A DNA stretch of 64,000 nucleotides from Anthopleura xanthogrammica (Eukaryota; Cnidaria; Anthozoa; Actiniaria; Actiniidae): contig OZ025224.1 in NCBI GenBank assembly GCA_964019055.1, positions 8,909,757 through 8,973,756 of the forward strand, read 5' to 3'. Made by a program: the position numbers and the translations under genes. The notes under the pieces were generated by a model. It saw only the letters and a list, made by a program, of their open reading frames with translations. It did not search any database and had not been told where the DNA came from. Below are positions 41,306 to 54,319 of this stretch, piece by piece. How positions within the stretch are numbered: position 1 is the first letter of the stretch; each line of letters starts with the position of its first letter.

Positions 41306-44300
41306 ATGGGAAAAAGCCTAATTATAGAAAAACTTCTCTCCAAGGAAGAGAACGTAAAAAAAGTTAGGGATTGGGTATCAAGCCAAGAGGAAATCCAGGA
41401 AGCCAGATGTGCATATACTAAGGAGGAGCTAGTAGAAATTTTGATGTCACTACCAAGGGAACACTTTGATGCAATGATGAATCAATTAAATGTTGATTAT
41501 ATATCACCATCACCACCACCATCTCTAGTAGAGGGACATCTTCAACCTCATCTCCTAGATATAAAAGATGACAGCCTTCCAGGATTTAATGAACAACCTG
41601 CAGATTGTGGCAATTTTCCTGTGTTACCTGATGAACCCCCCAAATCAGAATCAAAGGTACGGTAGTTTTTTTTATAAACATAATTTATTATAATAAAACA
41701 TATTCTTTCAATGCAATTAATATAATCCTGTTATAATGATTAGTTTGTAAAAGTTTTGGGAAATATTTCAATCAAAAATTGCTTTAATAAAGCTTTAACA
41801 AAGAATGTTTTTGATAGTTACTTTTTGAACTAATTCTCATTACGTACAAATTTTAGACTTGGATATAGCATTTTCCATGCTGTGATTGGTCAAATGACCA
41901 GTGATTATATTTATGAGACAATAATCACTGCTTGAGAGGGGATTGTAAGGTTTACCAAAGTTTGCGAGAATGGACAAAATGCTTAAACAATTTTTTAATC
42001 CTGAATTTTATCTTTTCTCTGATATTCAAGTCTGAAATTATCCTAAAACAATTATTTACCTCAGGCTCAGTGAAAAAACAAATCTCTATTTATTGAAATG
42101 TTTACAGTAGTGGTTCTAGTGCCTTTACACTTTTCACTCACATGCATTATATTCATTATTCTCTGCAAACAACATGTATACTCATCTCACATGTTGATCT
42201 TTATAGAGGGTCAAGAAGTTGGAGAATCCAGAGAAAACCTAGTTGTGGCATATACTGTATATAGGAGAGAATAACACATCAAACAAACGCAATTCACATA
42301 TATGGTGTCCGCAGGGCTCGAACCAGTGACCCGAACCTTTGAAACCAGAGTGGTAAAGGATGACACATTAGCAGAATTAAGTCCTATGCTCCCCTTACAT
42401 AGTCAAAATTTACCTTGATAACATCTTGGTAAATATTTGTTCACTGATATTCACTTAACCTTAACATTACTCTTTCATTTTTTTACAAGATATGTTTCGG
42501 CAGGTTCATTGTCAGTTGTTAAGTACAGAGTGAAGATCTTACGATATATAACCAAAGTAATGCAAAAGAAAAAAAGAAAAGAAAAAGTTTTGTATTACAT
42601 TGGTTATATATCTTATATTGGTTATATATAAGATCTCCACTCTGTACTTAGCAACTGACGATGGTAGTTATTTTTTTGTCATTTGATGCCTTTTTTGAAA
42701 AAAGTGTTATAATAAATATAATATGTCTGAGTGAGGCTTTGCATGCATGATGGTCATATAATCCTTCTTGTTGGTATTCTTTTTTTTACAGTGCGTAGAT
42801 TGTTTTGAGAAAAATCAAGTTGTTTCCAAGCTGAAAGCTCGATGTCAGCTTTTGGAAAAAGAAAAACAGGAACTACAAATCAAAGTAAGGAAATGGTTTG
42901 GTTATTGGGCTACATATTTATTGGAGGGGAATGGGTGAGAAAAATGCATATTTGAAACCCCATTAGTATGCACAAGTATTGTTTTCGACATTTTAAAGGC
43001 TCAAAGCATCAAATGCTATGATATGATATATGATATGTTAGACCTAAATGTTTTTGTTTGCTGTTAATGCAGCTAATCCTGCAAATCCATGATTGTAGTT
43101 TTACATATTAAGCATCACTGGAATCACAATGTGATATATCAGGACTAGAAATTTAAATAACTGCTGGTCTTTGGACAATGTCCGGCCAGAATTGGAAGGT
43201 GTCCAGTCAAATCTTTGCCTGAACTGTGATGTCCAGTAATGTTGAGCCAGAAACGAGGAATGACTGAGCTGACTGCTGATCATGACCAGCCCTTGTCTTT
43301 ATTACAATACCTAGATCATTATTTGTTTACAGCAATAGTACTTCCGAAATTAAGATATTGCCTTTCTGATGAAGCTTCAAAGCCTGAGTTAACAACTATT
43401 CAGAATTTTTTAGATAGATGTGCTTAGAGACATTATATTTCTACTAAATTTAATATTCATGATTTATTAAGAGAAGTGATAAGCAAATATTAGATAAAAT
43501 TACTAACACCAAAAGTCATCCTTTAGTTTCGTTAATTCCAAAAAGAAAGAATAATATTTACAGCCTAAGAAATGTCTCTTATCCCAGACCAAAGATTTAT
43601 ACAGAACGTTTCAAAAATTCATTTAGTAATATATAGGTTAGTATTTATAATAAATATAATTTAGCTTTTAAGTGATTTTTTAAAATTCTATTAATTTTAT
43701 TCTTATATTTTTATATTTATAAATTTTAACTACACCTACTTGCAAAAACGTTGTCATACAACATTTGAACATTTGTAGTTTCAAGATTAGGAATAAATTC
43801 AAAGTACAAAAGAAAGAGTTCTGCTTCAATGATCTTCTTTTGTACTTTTAATTTATTCCTAATCCACTAAACTACAAATGCTCAAATGTTGTATGACAAC
43901 GTTCTTGCAAGTAGGTGTATATTTTTGAAACTTTTGATTTGTATTTTTATCAAATAGAATAAAGATGTTATTATTATTTATTTATTATAATATGTTATAG
44001 GATACTGATGTCACATTTTATAATTGTTAGCTCCAGGGGGGGACTATACAGGGATGCTCTGCATAAGAGGGGTACCTTTTTGACATGCCGCAGGTATAAA
44101 AAAGGGGTGGGAATTTGTGAGTTTTGGTATAGAAAAAGGTTGGTATATGAAAAGGGTATATAAAAGGGGAACATTTTTGCTGAAATTTAGTACATAAAAG
44201 GGTAAGGGGTAGAGAGTCCAGGCAGAGCATCCCTGTATGAAATGACCTGAAGTACCCCCCCCCCCCCACCCCAGGGTTAGCTCACATAGTATCTCACTTA

Positions 44301-47300
44301 GGAAAGGTACATTTTTTTGGGGGGAGGGGGGGGGGAGGTGCTGGGGAATTTAGAGTAATTTTTTCAGGAAAAATCTTGACCCTCCCTGAAGCCAATTTCA
44401 AAACTAAACTCATGACCCATCCCTTGAAATTAACAAGAATACACAGGACTCCACTACATGCCTCCTTGGGTTTTGGCCTCTGGGCTGAAACCCTGCGGGG
44501 CAATAAACCTGATATGTGATAATTTGTCTTCTTTTAGTGTCAAGAATTTCAAAAGAAACAAGCTGCTTCTGACGAAATGAATACCAAAAGTCAGATTTTG
44601 GAAAAAAATGGAAACCTCATGGTGAAACAGCAAGTAAAAACAATGGGGTCGAAGATTGAGGAGCTGAAATGGAAAAAAGCTCAAATCGAAAATACTCTTA
44701 AAGTTTTACAAGAGGTTTGTGTTACATTAATGTTTTGTAATGATATAAACGATGCTTTTAATTTTAAAATTGTTTTGAAACAATTGCGAGTTCCTTTAGA
44801 ATACACTATTCTTGTTGCCACAGAATTAATTAAGCTATAGCCTCTGGGGCACTCACAGAGTGAAAAGGCTTTAAATTTGAAATTTAAGCACCGTTCATTT
44901 AATAACTCCATTTCAAGTCCAAAGTTCTTGACACTTGGCCATAAAACACACTCAGGTCAATGTTCTTCAAAAACTTGTTCCTTTTACTTTTCCCTATTTT
45001 TAGATTTGTTTTAAAATATAGAACAAAATGGACGAAAAAGAAGGACTTCAAGATTCATATTTAATTTTATTGCTCAATTAAAATAAGTGTTATCTGCATG
45101 CAGGTTTTAGATGCCCTAGTCAAGGTCTTTTGAAAGATACAGTGAATTTGGTCATAGATTAAACTTGAAATTTTGGCATCAAAAATTAGACTTCAGTCTG
45201 TGACCTCATTTTCCTGCCAAAAAATCTAAAATGAGAAAAGAAAAAGAAAAAGTTTTGAAGATCATGCAATATATTATGGCCTGTGTTTTATGGCCAAGTT
45301 TCAAGGACTTTTGAATTAAAATGGAAAAGTTAAATGGATGGTGTCAGCACTGATTTCAAAGCCTTTTGTGTCGATCTCACTGGTGTGTGCTGAATGCTGA
45401 TTTATCAGCTTTTGGTTGTTAGTTGATCACTCAACCAAAATTGTCACAGATTGCTGCTTTATCAGCTTCAAATTCAGTGATTTAACCTTCTTTAGCAGAT
45501 TAGAAAGCTTGAAGTCATTGGTTAAGGAAACCCTTTATATAATTATATATTATATGCTTTGTTTCATATAATTTTTTATACTGGAAAAATATAACATTTT
45601 TTATTGCTACTTTAAATTTTAGGAGAGTAAAGAAAACGATGAAGAACATCTCAGTATTATACATTCCTTTCACCAGGTTGTTAATAGATTATTTAATTAA
45701 ATTTTTACATATTAAAAGCTTAGTAATACTTTTTACATTATTAAAGAACCACTCATGATCAGTGTCTCATTAATTAATTTGTCCAGATGAAGTGGTTCTT
45801 GTATATTATGTGTATTATTGGCTAAATTTCAGCCTGGTGGTTCTTATATACTTAACTGTTTCTTTTATGTGGGATTTTACTGTTTTTACAGTAGTTGATA
45901 ATTTTTTTTTTTTTTTCTTAAAAGAAATTGTTTGAAAGAAGTAAGAAAATTGAGGAATTGGAAGCCAAAGTTCAACTCCTTGAGAACACCAACCCTGGAA
46001 ATGATGATCCTGAATTCTATATGGTAATTATTAGAATAAGGGCCATTCATCTGGGGAGTTAGGAAATTATAGGAGGGGAGTCATAACTGGGAAGGGGGCA
46101 GTGGAATTCGAAGAGAGGCTCTTTAAATAATATGAGCTAGGCCCTTGAGCAGGCCCCAAACAAACAAAAAATCCAAGTCACACAGCCTTTTACAATAAAC
46201 AGTATGATCCCTTAATTAGGTGCAAATTTTGGTCAGGATCCTAACAGGATGAGTTGGTTAGGTATCAACAGGATCCTGTACATGTTGGGATCCTAGGCAG
46301 AATCCTGTTAGGAACCTAATTTATAAAAGCAGGATCCTGTTAGGATCCAAGGCATGTTAGGATCCTATCTAGGATCCTGTCCAGGATTGCCAGACATTCA
46401 GGATACTGCATGGGATCCTAATCCTAGATAAGATCCTGAATAGAATCCGAATCCTTGACAGGATCCTGCAGGATCTAACAGGATCCTGGCCAAGATTTGC
46501 ACCAGCTGGGTATGAAAAAGCAAGGGAGTGGCCATTTTTTTATACAACAACAAAGAGGGGAGTCAAATAAAAAATGAATCATTGTAAGACCTACTTTTCG
46601 CCCTGATGATGCACTAGAAGTGCGAAAGCTTGGTAAATTATTTAAAATTCATGGAAGAAACAAACGTAAACAATATAAAAAATGAATGGTTGATATAAGC
46701 GGTCATTAACACTGTCATCATTCAAAAGTTGTCAAAATACTTCTTCCCACATGCACATTTTAAAACTAAACTTCATTTACTGAACGACTTTCTTGTACTT
46801 ATAGTAAAGTATCTCACTGACTAATGTTAAATCTTTGTAGAGAGCAAAGAAAATGGAGGAGGAACTATCTCGGCTTGATTTGAAGACAAAACGAAACTCA
46901 GAGGTATCTATAATTTAGATACTACCTATACCATTCATAAAAGAAAGCTGTTCATATTCATAAAAGACATGTAAGACAGGCGCCTTTAATGAAGAATAAA
47001 CCCTACTGAAATCTATATATATATACAAGTTATAATAGTTATTAATAGATATTAAATATATATTTACCGGTAAGTAGAGTTTATTCTTCATTAAAGCCTG
47101 TTTGATGATCGCGTAAGCATGAAATTTAGAGTAACAGCTAAATAAATCATAAATTTTGCCCATGTTGTATCTCAAACATTCATTTATTTTTGAGTCGTGT
47201 TTACCATCACATACAGGGGCTGGCCAATTTTCAAACAGTAGTGTTTCAATTTCCTTGAAACTTCAGATTCTTTGTAACTGGATTGTCATAATTTCGTCTG

Positions 47301-50086
47301 CAGAGTTTGGAAGAAATCTATTGATGCTTTATTTTTGTAGTCAGCTAGGTTTTAGGCCTATATTTTTGCTGTGCAGTGTTTTTAATGTGATATAAGTGAG
47401 TTAAATAAAGTCAAGATATCCACTCCTTATTAATGGAGCCACCTTAATAAGAATATAATTAATGCATGCAAGCTAGTTAGAAAAGCATGGGAAAAAGTTT
47501 ACAAGGATAGCGGAGCCAGCTGGGGGCTGCTGGGCTTTAGCTTTGCTTTAAAACTTGCTTCAGTCGCTACTAATGTAGCTAGCTTGTTTGGTCTTTGGGT
47601 GAAGTGTCAGCTCGATTTCGGGCCCGGGGTTTAATAGAGGATAAAAAAAAACACTAAATAGCCTCAAATTGTGCTAAAACTTTAAAGCCAGAGGACCAAA
47701 CGAGGTACAAATAGCAACTGAAGCAAGTTTTAAAGCAAAATGTTGAGTGAAACATCTTATTTAATTTGTTATTTTTTATCCTAACTCCCATGCATAATAA
47801 TTTAACCTTTTTCAAATATGGCGTCTATGATGTCAAACAAGGATTCTGAAAATACCCCAGATGTCAAAACCCAATGATTTCCACTAGCAGCATATCCGGG
47901 ACTGGAATGTCCCAAATTTAAAAAAGCAATCATATCATTACATCAAAAACATTCTCAGACTCCACGTTTGATGTCGTAGATGCCATTTTCAAAAAGTGTC
48001 TATTCCCCCATAAAACATACACAGAAACTTTACTTGGCTGCCTGTGAGAATCCAAACCTTGCTTTGGTGTAAAATATTTGATCCCACTGGGATGCTTCCA
48101 AACATAACAAAATAGAACTATTCTCAGACTTGTTTATTTTTATTATTCCCTTAACTATCAGTCTAATTAAGTTTTATATAATTTTGTAATCTTAACAGTT
48201 GTTGGGATATGCTATAGCAAAGAAAAGTGAATTAGAACAAGAATGTCAAGGATTAAAGAATGAAAACCAAAAGTTGAAGGAAGATTTAAAAAAAAAGGAT
48301 GATACGCTTCAAATGCAGCAAGCATCTCAGGTACGAATTTCTATTAATCTTCTTCATATTTAGAGGCACAGACACCAGCAAAATTGTGCCAAGGGAGAGA
48401 GATCAAATAAAACAGGGGAAGGAGGGACTGGAAAGAGAAGATAAACTATAAAATTATCTGTCGATCACTACCTTCAACAAACACAGACTATATTACTCTA
48501 TTAATAAAAAATGACTTTTAATTAAAGATCAACTTGTATATGTATGCAATCAAAAGATTTTTGATAAAATCATTCCTTAAAGAACAGTGACCCCCATTTT
48601 TCTATTTGCTCATGGAACTTCCTTCAAACTATCTATGCTGATCTTATTTCACCATGCGAAGTTTGAAGAAAAAAACATGGGAAACGCATTTGCCTGCGAA
48701 CGTCCTTAATTTCCACTCTGTGATGTCACAGGCTGCTTGTTTGTATTCAAGTTGTATTTATTTATTTGTTTGTTTGTTTGTTTGTTTGTTTGTTTGTTTG
48801 TTTGTTTGTTTGTTTGTTTGTTTGTTTGTTTGTTTATAAGCTTCAATCGCCACATGAGCAGGGAAGCCCCATTAAGCAAAGCTCAACTATGGGACCCAAA
48901 AAGGAATTTAGAGTGTAGACTTAAATTTGAAATCTCATACAAATTATTTCAGGCTGCATTATATGTATCTCGTGAGGCGGAACTTGCCCGTAGAGTGAAT
49001 CAAGAGGTACACAACTTGCACAGAGTGTATCAAGAACTCATCAACTTTGCCAGGAGGCGCGGGTATGAAATTCAAGGGATATGTGATTTGAATGATGAGG
49101 TAATTTTAACATAAGGCTTGATGGAATTGAATTATTAATGAAAAATAGAAAAAAGGGAAAGAAATTTTAAGTTTTCATAAGCAAATTGAGAAACATTGCA
49201 AAGGAAGTTAGGAAATACTTAAAAAAATCAATCATCGTAAGTCATAGTATGCGACAATATTTTGAAGCCCATTGTAATAGTCCATCACCTGAGTCCAGGT
49301 TTTTCACTTTAATATCATATTAACATGATTATGGGGACTAAATGTAGATAAATTTCAATTCAATTCAATTTTATTGAGGAAGAAAATTTCCTTTTCTATT
49401 ACCTTTTTTTTTTTCTCCTTTTACTATTTAAATATTTAGATAAAATATACATTCGTAATATCTAATAATATATGAGTAAACTAATTTCAACTATTGTAAA
49501 GAAATTTAATTTAACTTGCCTAGACTAGCTATTAAGCTAAATGCAAGTTAAATACATATTTGTAAATTATTTAATAATTTACAAATATGTATTTAACTTG
49601 CATTTAGCTTAATAGCTAGTCTAGGCAAGTTAAATTAAATTTCTTTACAATAGTTGAAATTAGTTTACTCATATATTATTAGATATTACGAATGTATATT
49701 TTATCTAAATATTTAAATAGTAAAAGGAGAAAAAAAAAAAGGTAATAGAAAAGAAAAAAACAGCTAACTATAAGGACAATAAAGGAAGTTAAAACCTTTT
49801 TGGTAGCCCCCATCCCTTACCACCCCTTTCAAATCTGATATTTATTTGTGTCCTAGCCCCTCAGGAGAATTAATTTAAAGAACTGGTAATGAACCCCTTA
49901 ATTTGAGAGCTCCCGTAATTTTTGATGAATATTTGGTGCCCCCCCCCCCCCCTCTGGCCTCAAATTACCATTGAGAACCAATGTGTGAAAAGTGGCATGG
50001 TTGGAAGATTTTTTTTATACAATCTGGTTCACTTCTTTTCTAATATATTTGTTCATTCCTGCTTGTCTTTACAGAGTGCCGAGTAA
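41306..50086 (+). CDS. Gene B: coiled-coil protein with N-terminal helical module
   Basis: Exons 41306-41656, 42792-42884, 44538-44714, 45623-45676, 45925-46023, 46841-46903, 48199-48330, 48953-49099 and 50075-50086 (TAA) give 375 aa. Every intron is phase 0. The ATG has a strong context (aacATGG). Residues about 3-62 form the helical module (KLLSKEENVKKVRDWV ... ELVEILMSLPREHFDAMM) shared with genes C and A. A Pro-rich linker follows, then CVDC at about 118-121, and the rest is almost continuous coiled coil (KLKARCQLLEKEKQELQ, ELEAKVQLLENT, SELEQECQGLKNENQKLKEDL). No catalytic domain, signal peptide or membrane helix is seen. Probably an intracellular scaffold; function unknown. Tandem neighbour and likely paralogue of C. 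Confidence 0.82.
42295..42372 (-). mobile_element. tRNA-derived SINE fragment in gene B intron 2
   Basis: Minus strand reads ctggtttcaaaggttcgggtc...ggttcgagccctgcgg, the anticodon-arm and box B portion of a tRNA-like head. Box A is not clear. Confidence 0.45.
42508..42660. mobile_element. 150-bp hairpin MITE in gene B intron 2
   Basis: gtcagttgttaagtacagag...agatctta and taagatctccactctgtacttagcaactgac are inverted ends around tatataaccaa/ttggttatata. Confidence 0.8.
43280..43990 (+). pseudogene. Decayed LINE 3' end in gene B intron 3
   Basis: Translations in shifting frames read VLPKLRYCLS..ASKPELTTIQNFLDRC and later NLRNVSYPRPKIYTERFKNSF, typical of the C-terminus of CR1/L2-like ORF2. 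Stops and frameshifts are frequent. A MITE (43731-43920) splits it, and the tail aataaagatgttattattat follows. Confidence 0.65.
43731..43920. mobile_element. ACACCT-family MITE, copy 1
   Basis: tacacctacttgcaaaaacgttgtcatacaac and its reverse complement end the element; TA-type ends. The arms are about 60-90 bp. Inserted in the LINE fragment of gene B intron 3. Confidence 0.8.
44033..44280. mobile_element. G-rich-ended MITE in gene B intron 3
   Basis: ccagggggggactatacagggatgctctgc opposes gcagagcatccctgta...tacccccccc. Inside are repeated aaaaggggt/ataaaaggg motifs. Similar build to 28640-28996. Confidence 0.65.
44845..45395. mobile_element. Long inverted-repeat MITE in gene B intron 4
   Basis: ttcttgacacttggccataaaacacac (about 44929) opposes gtgttttatggccaagtttcaagga (about 45286), with outer gaaaaggctttaaa and ttcaaagccttttg pairing too. 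Roughly 550 bp with a central AT-rich spacer. Confidence 0.65.
46215..46512. mobile_element. GGATCC-studded MITE in gene B intron 6
   Basis: Inverted ends ggtgcaaattttggtcaggatcct and aggatcctggccaagatttgcacc enclose more than a dozen aggatcct-like palindromes. No ORF. Confidence 0.75.
46978..47104. mobile_element. Hairpin MITE in gene B intron 7
   Basis: caggcgcctttaatgaagaataaa and tttattcttcattaaagcctg are inverted ends about 80 bp apart around tatata-rich sequence. Confidence 0.75.
47220..47395 (+). repeat. Dispersed repeat, copy 2, in gene B intron 7
   Basis: Counterpart of 38216-38460 in the opposite orientation; see that entry for the shared frame. Confidence 0.6.
47530..47745. mobile_element. 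Inverted-repeat MITE in gene B intron 7
   Basis: ttgctttaaaacttgcttcagt...gcta...tttggtc opposes gaccaaacga...tagcaactgaagcaagttttaaagca. Confidence 0.7.
48758..48838. repeat. (TTTG)n microsatellite in gene B intron 8
   Basis: About 19 uninterrupted tttg units. ORFs across it are artefacts. Confidence 0.95.
49396..49752. repeat. 357-bp perfect palindrome in gene B intron 9
   Basis: The sequence from cttttctattacc to ggtaatagaaaag is its own reverse complement around a centre near 49573 with essentially no spacer (aaattatttaataattt). The left side is preceded by caattttattgagg, which resembles a reversed LINE tail. Possibly an inverted duplication of an inserted LINE end. Confidence 0.85.
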
Positions 50087-50356
50087 TGTGATATCCAAAC
50101 AAAGTGAGGACTTAACATAATGCCTTAGCAAAAGTGCGACACATAAATTCATCATTATGCATCTAGAGGACTACATCGTTCCAAAGAAGGTACTCAAATA
50201 TGCTGAGATTCAATCAGTGGAAAAGTGCAGAAAAACAACATACATGAAAACATACATACATACAAAAAAACAATCATACCATGTATGGTAATTAAGAGTC
50301 ATGTTGCCATGACAACAGCAGGTTTTAATGTTGTATATAATACATTAGTGTCTTAT

Positions 50357-50588
50357 ATTACAGCCATTCTCAGACATGCGCAATGTTGCAATTTTTTCTG
50401 TCGTGACAAAGTAGGGTTTGGTGGACGTCAATCAAAGTGTTTCCATGACATTCCATACGCACATGCCTTTTGTAGCTTTGTGTTTTCCGACAGTGCTATG
50501 GAAACGGTTTGATTGACATCCACCAAAAACCAACTTGTCGCGACAGAAAAATTTGCAAGAGTGCGCGTGTCTGAGAATGGCTGTAATG
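50357..50588. mobile_element. MITE with long arms downstream of gene B
   Basis: attacagccattctcagaca and tgtctgagaatggctgtaat end it. The arms continue for about 95 bp with mismatches (tctgtcg.gacaa, ggtgga.gtcaatcaaa). Confidence 0.85.
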
Positions 50589-50837
50589 ATGGTTTCATTA
50601 AATAAGATTGAATGTGAAACATTCCATATTTTTAGAAATATTTTCCGAGTGCAAGGTTTCTAAAAGAAATGCCAAATTCTTAGATGTTTGTGTCGCTGCA
50701 TACGGTAATCAGTTTATAAAATCATATTGTCATAGTTTGAAACTGAAAATTTTACAAACAAAAGACATAATATATTTAAAGAAGCACATTTTCTATATAA
50801 TAATATATATTCAAATGCATCTATAATTATTTGTTTG

Positions 50838-50843
50838 AATAAA
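50838..50843 (+). terminator. Candidate polyadenylation signal of gene B
   Basis: AATAAA about 750 bp after the stop, in ttgaataaagttag. The 3' UTR would include an inserted MITE at 50357-50588. Confidence 0.4.
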
Positions 50844-51117
50844 GTTAGTAACCGAAAGCTTTGAAAGCTGAGATCACCGAGGATCAATTGCAGGGAAAAC
50901 ATTTGATACAAACTGCAGCTTGAGAATTCATGCTCACAGGAGGTGAAACTGTGATTAATAAAAGATCTCGGCAGGTCTATCAATAGTTATCAAGATGTTA
51001 AAAACATGTAAGATGTCTCTATATACCCATAATCCTTAATGTAGCTAGCTTGCAGGGGTTCAAGAGGTCTCAACTCGTAGCTTTTCAGGTAACTAACTTT
51101 ATGGTATAAATCAGGCA

Positions 51118-51380
51118 ATTGTTCAATAGCAGATATCAGAGTTACACTCCATTGCCTTCAAACAATTGTTTCAAGTCAAGCCACATTTGGGTCAGCATTC
51201 AGGGACTGCACAAAGGTAGGGGCCGGTATGGCCCCACCACTTTTTCCCATACTAGTCTCTCATATAGCCCCACCACTTTTTAGGGTGCTCCACGGTCCAT
51301 GGCCAAATACCACAACTTAAAGCATGCACAATTGTTTGAAGGAAATGGAGTATAACTCTGATATCTGCTAGGTATTGTTG
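51118..51380. mobile_element. Inverted-repeat MITE in B-C spacer
   Basis: ttcaatagcagatatcagagttacactcca...aaacaattgt opposes acaattgttt...tggagtataactctgatatctgctagg. Confidence 0.8.
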
Positions 51381-51934
51381 ATACATATTTGGTGATATTT
51401 ATATGAAAAGTGCTCTTATATTTGTGTTCATCATTCAAACAAAGTTAGGAGGCTATGCATTATCGACAGCCACTTCACCACAAAGTAATAATTATAACAT
51501 ACTCTATAACAGGTTAATTGCCCGCAATGTGCCCTTCACCCCCTCCATCTTTCTTTTATTGTCAACATTCCTTTCCTTGAGGTATCTTCTAGGGGGTGAT
51601 GGTGCATTTTCACCTGTAAAAATTTTACCAACTGTATACCACAGTTCTCTGTGATCAAGGCAAAAGTCACAACAGGGAAATTGGCATATACTTATTTTAT
51701 TATAAGTATTATTGCCATTTATAGAGGAAAATATAGTGGAATCCTGTTATCTGAAACCCCTGCTACTGTATCTCAAACATCCAGTTACCTCAAAGTTGAG
51801 GCTGTTTTCAAGGTGGACCTTGTGTCATTACAATTTTACCCGAGATATCTTGAACCACCGTCATTTTGAAACTTTTTCCTGGTCCCCTGGAGGTTGGAGA
51901 TAATAGCTAGTCCTTTTTACAGTTCTCTGTGCCT

Positions 51935-52100
51935 TCTTGAAACTAAGGTAGTTATGCCTTTGCATAGAAGCGAGACGAATTGTGAGCTTGCAATGATAGA
52001 CCTTTTTTAACACCTTGGACAATAATTACATGTCTCTATCATTGCAAGGTCACAGTTTGTCTTGCTTCAATACAAAAGTATGGCTTCTTAATTAAAGATG
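51935..52100. mobile_element. Hairpin MITE in B-C spacer
   Basis: gaagcgagacgaattgtgagcttgcaatgatag opposes ctatcattgcaaggtcacagtttgtcttgcttc; short loop. Confidence 0.75.
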
Positions 52101-52454
52101 GCACAGTGAACTGCGAAGGGAACTGTTGATGAGCCAATTCAAGCCAGGACTCCAATGTATTTTCCAGCAGATTAAAATATAATAATTAAAATATGATAAT
52201 TAAATTTAAGCCAAAGCAATTCTAGAAAGGCTCTAAAGAAAACTAGAAACAATTGAATATAGTATGTAGATATAGAATTTCGTTAGTATTTTAGATATTT
52301 AATATGAATTCATTATTTTAATCCAGAATAATTATCCATTTTAATTGTAAAGAATAAAAATTCTTAATACAGAGGACAAAATATTGAATTGAAAATTTAA
52401 TTAATATGCTATTTATAATATTCAAATCCATTTAATAATAAATTTTCTTTGTTA

Positions 52455-52942
52455 TACACCTGATTGCAAAAATGTTGTCACAGGAAAATAAACTTTAAAA
52501 AAAATAACAAAATAACAAATAGGATGGCGACTTAATTTAACCTGTTAACGTTTTTGATAAAGTCCATGAGACGGAGTTTCACGTAGAGGAGCTTTCTAGT
52601 CGAGAACAAGAAACTTCCTGTTTCGTAAACGTAGTTTAGAAGACAGTCTTGTATTAACGTGTAACACCTCTTTTGAAACGTTTGCCTCACAACAGGAATC
52701 GACACCAGTTTCAGAAATAAGTTTCAGTATGTAACATTGCCTTTGTAATGGAAGAAAATATCATTAATGGCTATGAGTAAATCAATTAAATAAAATGAAA
52801 ACAACTGCTTTTGTGTTTGTCTTGAATCTTAAGAAAAATCTATTAAATTTGCCATTTTTAATTAATTCCTATTTGTTATTTGTTATTTTTTATTTTTATA
52901 AAGTTTATTTTTCTATGACAACATTTTTGCAATCAGGTGTAT
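52455..52942. mobile_element. ACACCT-family MITE, copy 2
   Basis: tacacctgattgcaaaaatgttgtca at the left and tgacaacatttttgcaatcaggtgta at the right, TA-type ends. The arms continue into aaataaacttt/aaagtttattt. The centre is unrelated to the other copies. Confidence 0.8.
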
Positions 52943-53948
52943 ATTACATTCTGGTTATTCAATTGTGTGTGTGTTTGAGAAGGTATAAAAGTTCTAGCAC
53001 GATACTGAGGCTCTCTGGAATAAAATGTTCAAAATGGCATTAAACCTCGAAAGGATCAGTAGATATATATAGTGCTGTAGATTCGATTATGACGTTATTA
53101 GTAGTGAACTGACCAAAATTTTCTTATTATTCCTGAAAGGTAGGAACGTCGACATGTATTAATTAATTGGTACATTATTTTATTCCTACCAATAAATGTA
53201 TTTGGTGATCCACATGTTTGCGGTGTCTGACACATGCAGACCGCAGACTGCAGACCAGATATTGAAATGGATTGTATTTTGTTCTCTAAGCATATTCCTA
53301 TATTCCACATGCTATATATACCCACCGTTGTTTAGGAAAAGGGCCTTTGGAATACATGAAGTACCATACGACTAAAGCCTCACAATCAAGTCTGAATTTT
53401 AAGATATCGACTGATTTGCTGAACAAAACTAATTTTGTTTTTCACTCAGCCATCAATCAAAAAGAATTAGCCACAACATTTCTGCAAAACAAATTCTAGG
53501 CAACTCGTAACTTGTATAGTAGAAAATTGCTGTAATATCTACTTCTACGGACATTGATTTAAGCTGCAATATCTTGTGTCATTAATGTAATAAAAAGCAT
53601 AACAATAGTAAATTGTTGATTCAGTGTCACCGATTATTATTATAGCTAAATAAACCAGTGCGCAAGCCAACCCTCCCCCTCACCACCGAGCCACTTTGTC
53701 CCCCTATTTTTAAGATACCCAATGCGAAATGTTTTCTTCCTATAGCTAATTGATTCTGAGGGTTGCAACCGTACCCCCCTCTGGGCTTACTTTTTGCCCT
53801 GCACCCCTCCCTCGAACAAAATCCTGGATCTGTCCCTGTATCATGCTACTTGCTCAGATGCCAAAGGCAGAGGCACACATGCAAATAATATCTTGTGAGA
53901 CAATAACGAATCAGAATTAATTTTGTGATAACCGATAATAATAGTAAA

Positions 53949-54082
53949 ATATATTTGTGTCAATATACTTTTTTCCGGAGTTAGAGGTTTAAGGAGACGG
54001 TGAAATCGTGGTTTAAAGTGTGTTGTGTTTTCAAGATGGCAGCTGGAATTTCCTCCCTTGTAAATGTATATTGACACAAATC
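53949..54082. mobile_element. Small inverted-repeat element in B-C spacer
   Basis: atttgtgtcaatatac (53951) and gtatattgacacaaat (about 54065) face each other about 100 bp apart. Confidence 0.55.
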
Positions 54083-54319
54083 CACACATAGGATACCATA
54101 GGGGAATCATATAGGAAAACAAAGGTGCGTGCAAAAAAAAAAGTTCTGGTGCATTTTTTACCGATTTTGTTACTCGTTTGTATTAAAGTGGACATTATCT
54201 TGACCTTGAATTAAAAAAATTAATTAAATTAAGTAGATTTTTTCCGGTTTTATTTTCACCTTTTACTTTTATCTATTGGGCTCCCTGTGCTCGGGCTGGC
54301 TATCTATCATGTGATGACC

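Noticed and set aside
48654..49114. ORFs containing long LFVC or FVCL runs
   Set aside because: They translate the TTTG microsatellite. The real exon 48953-49099 starts after an acceptor within the second ORF.
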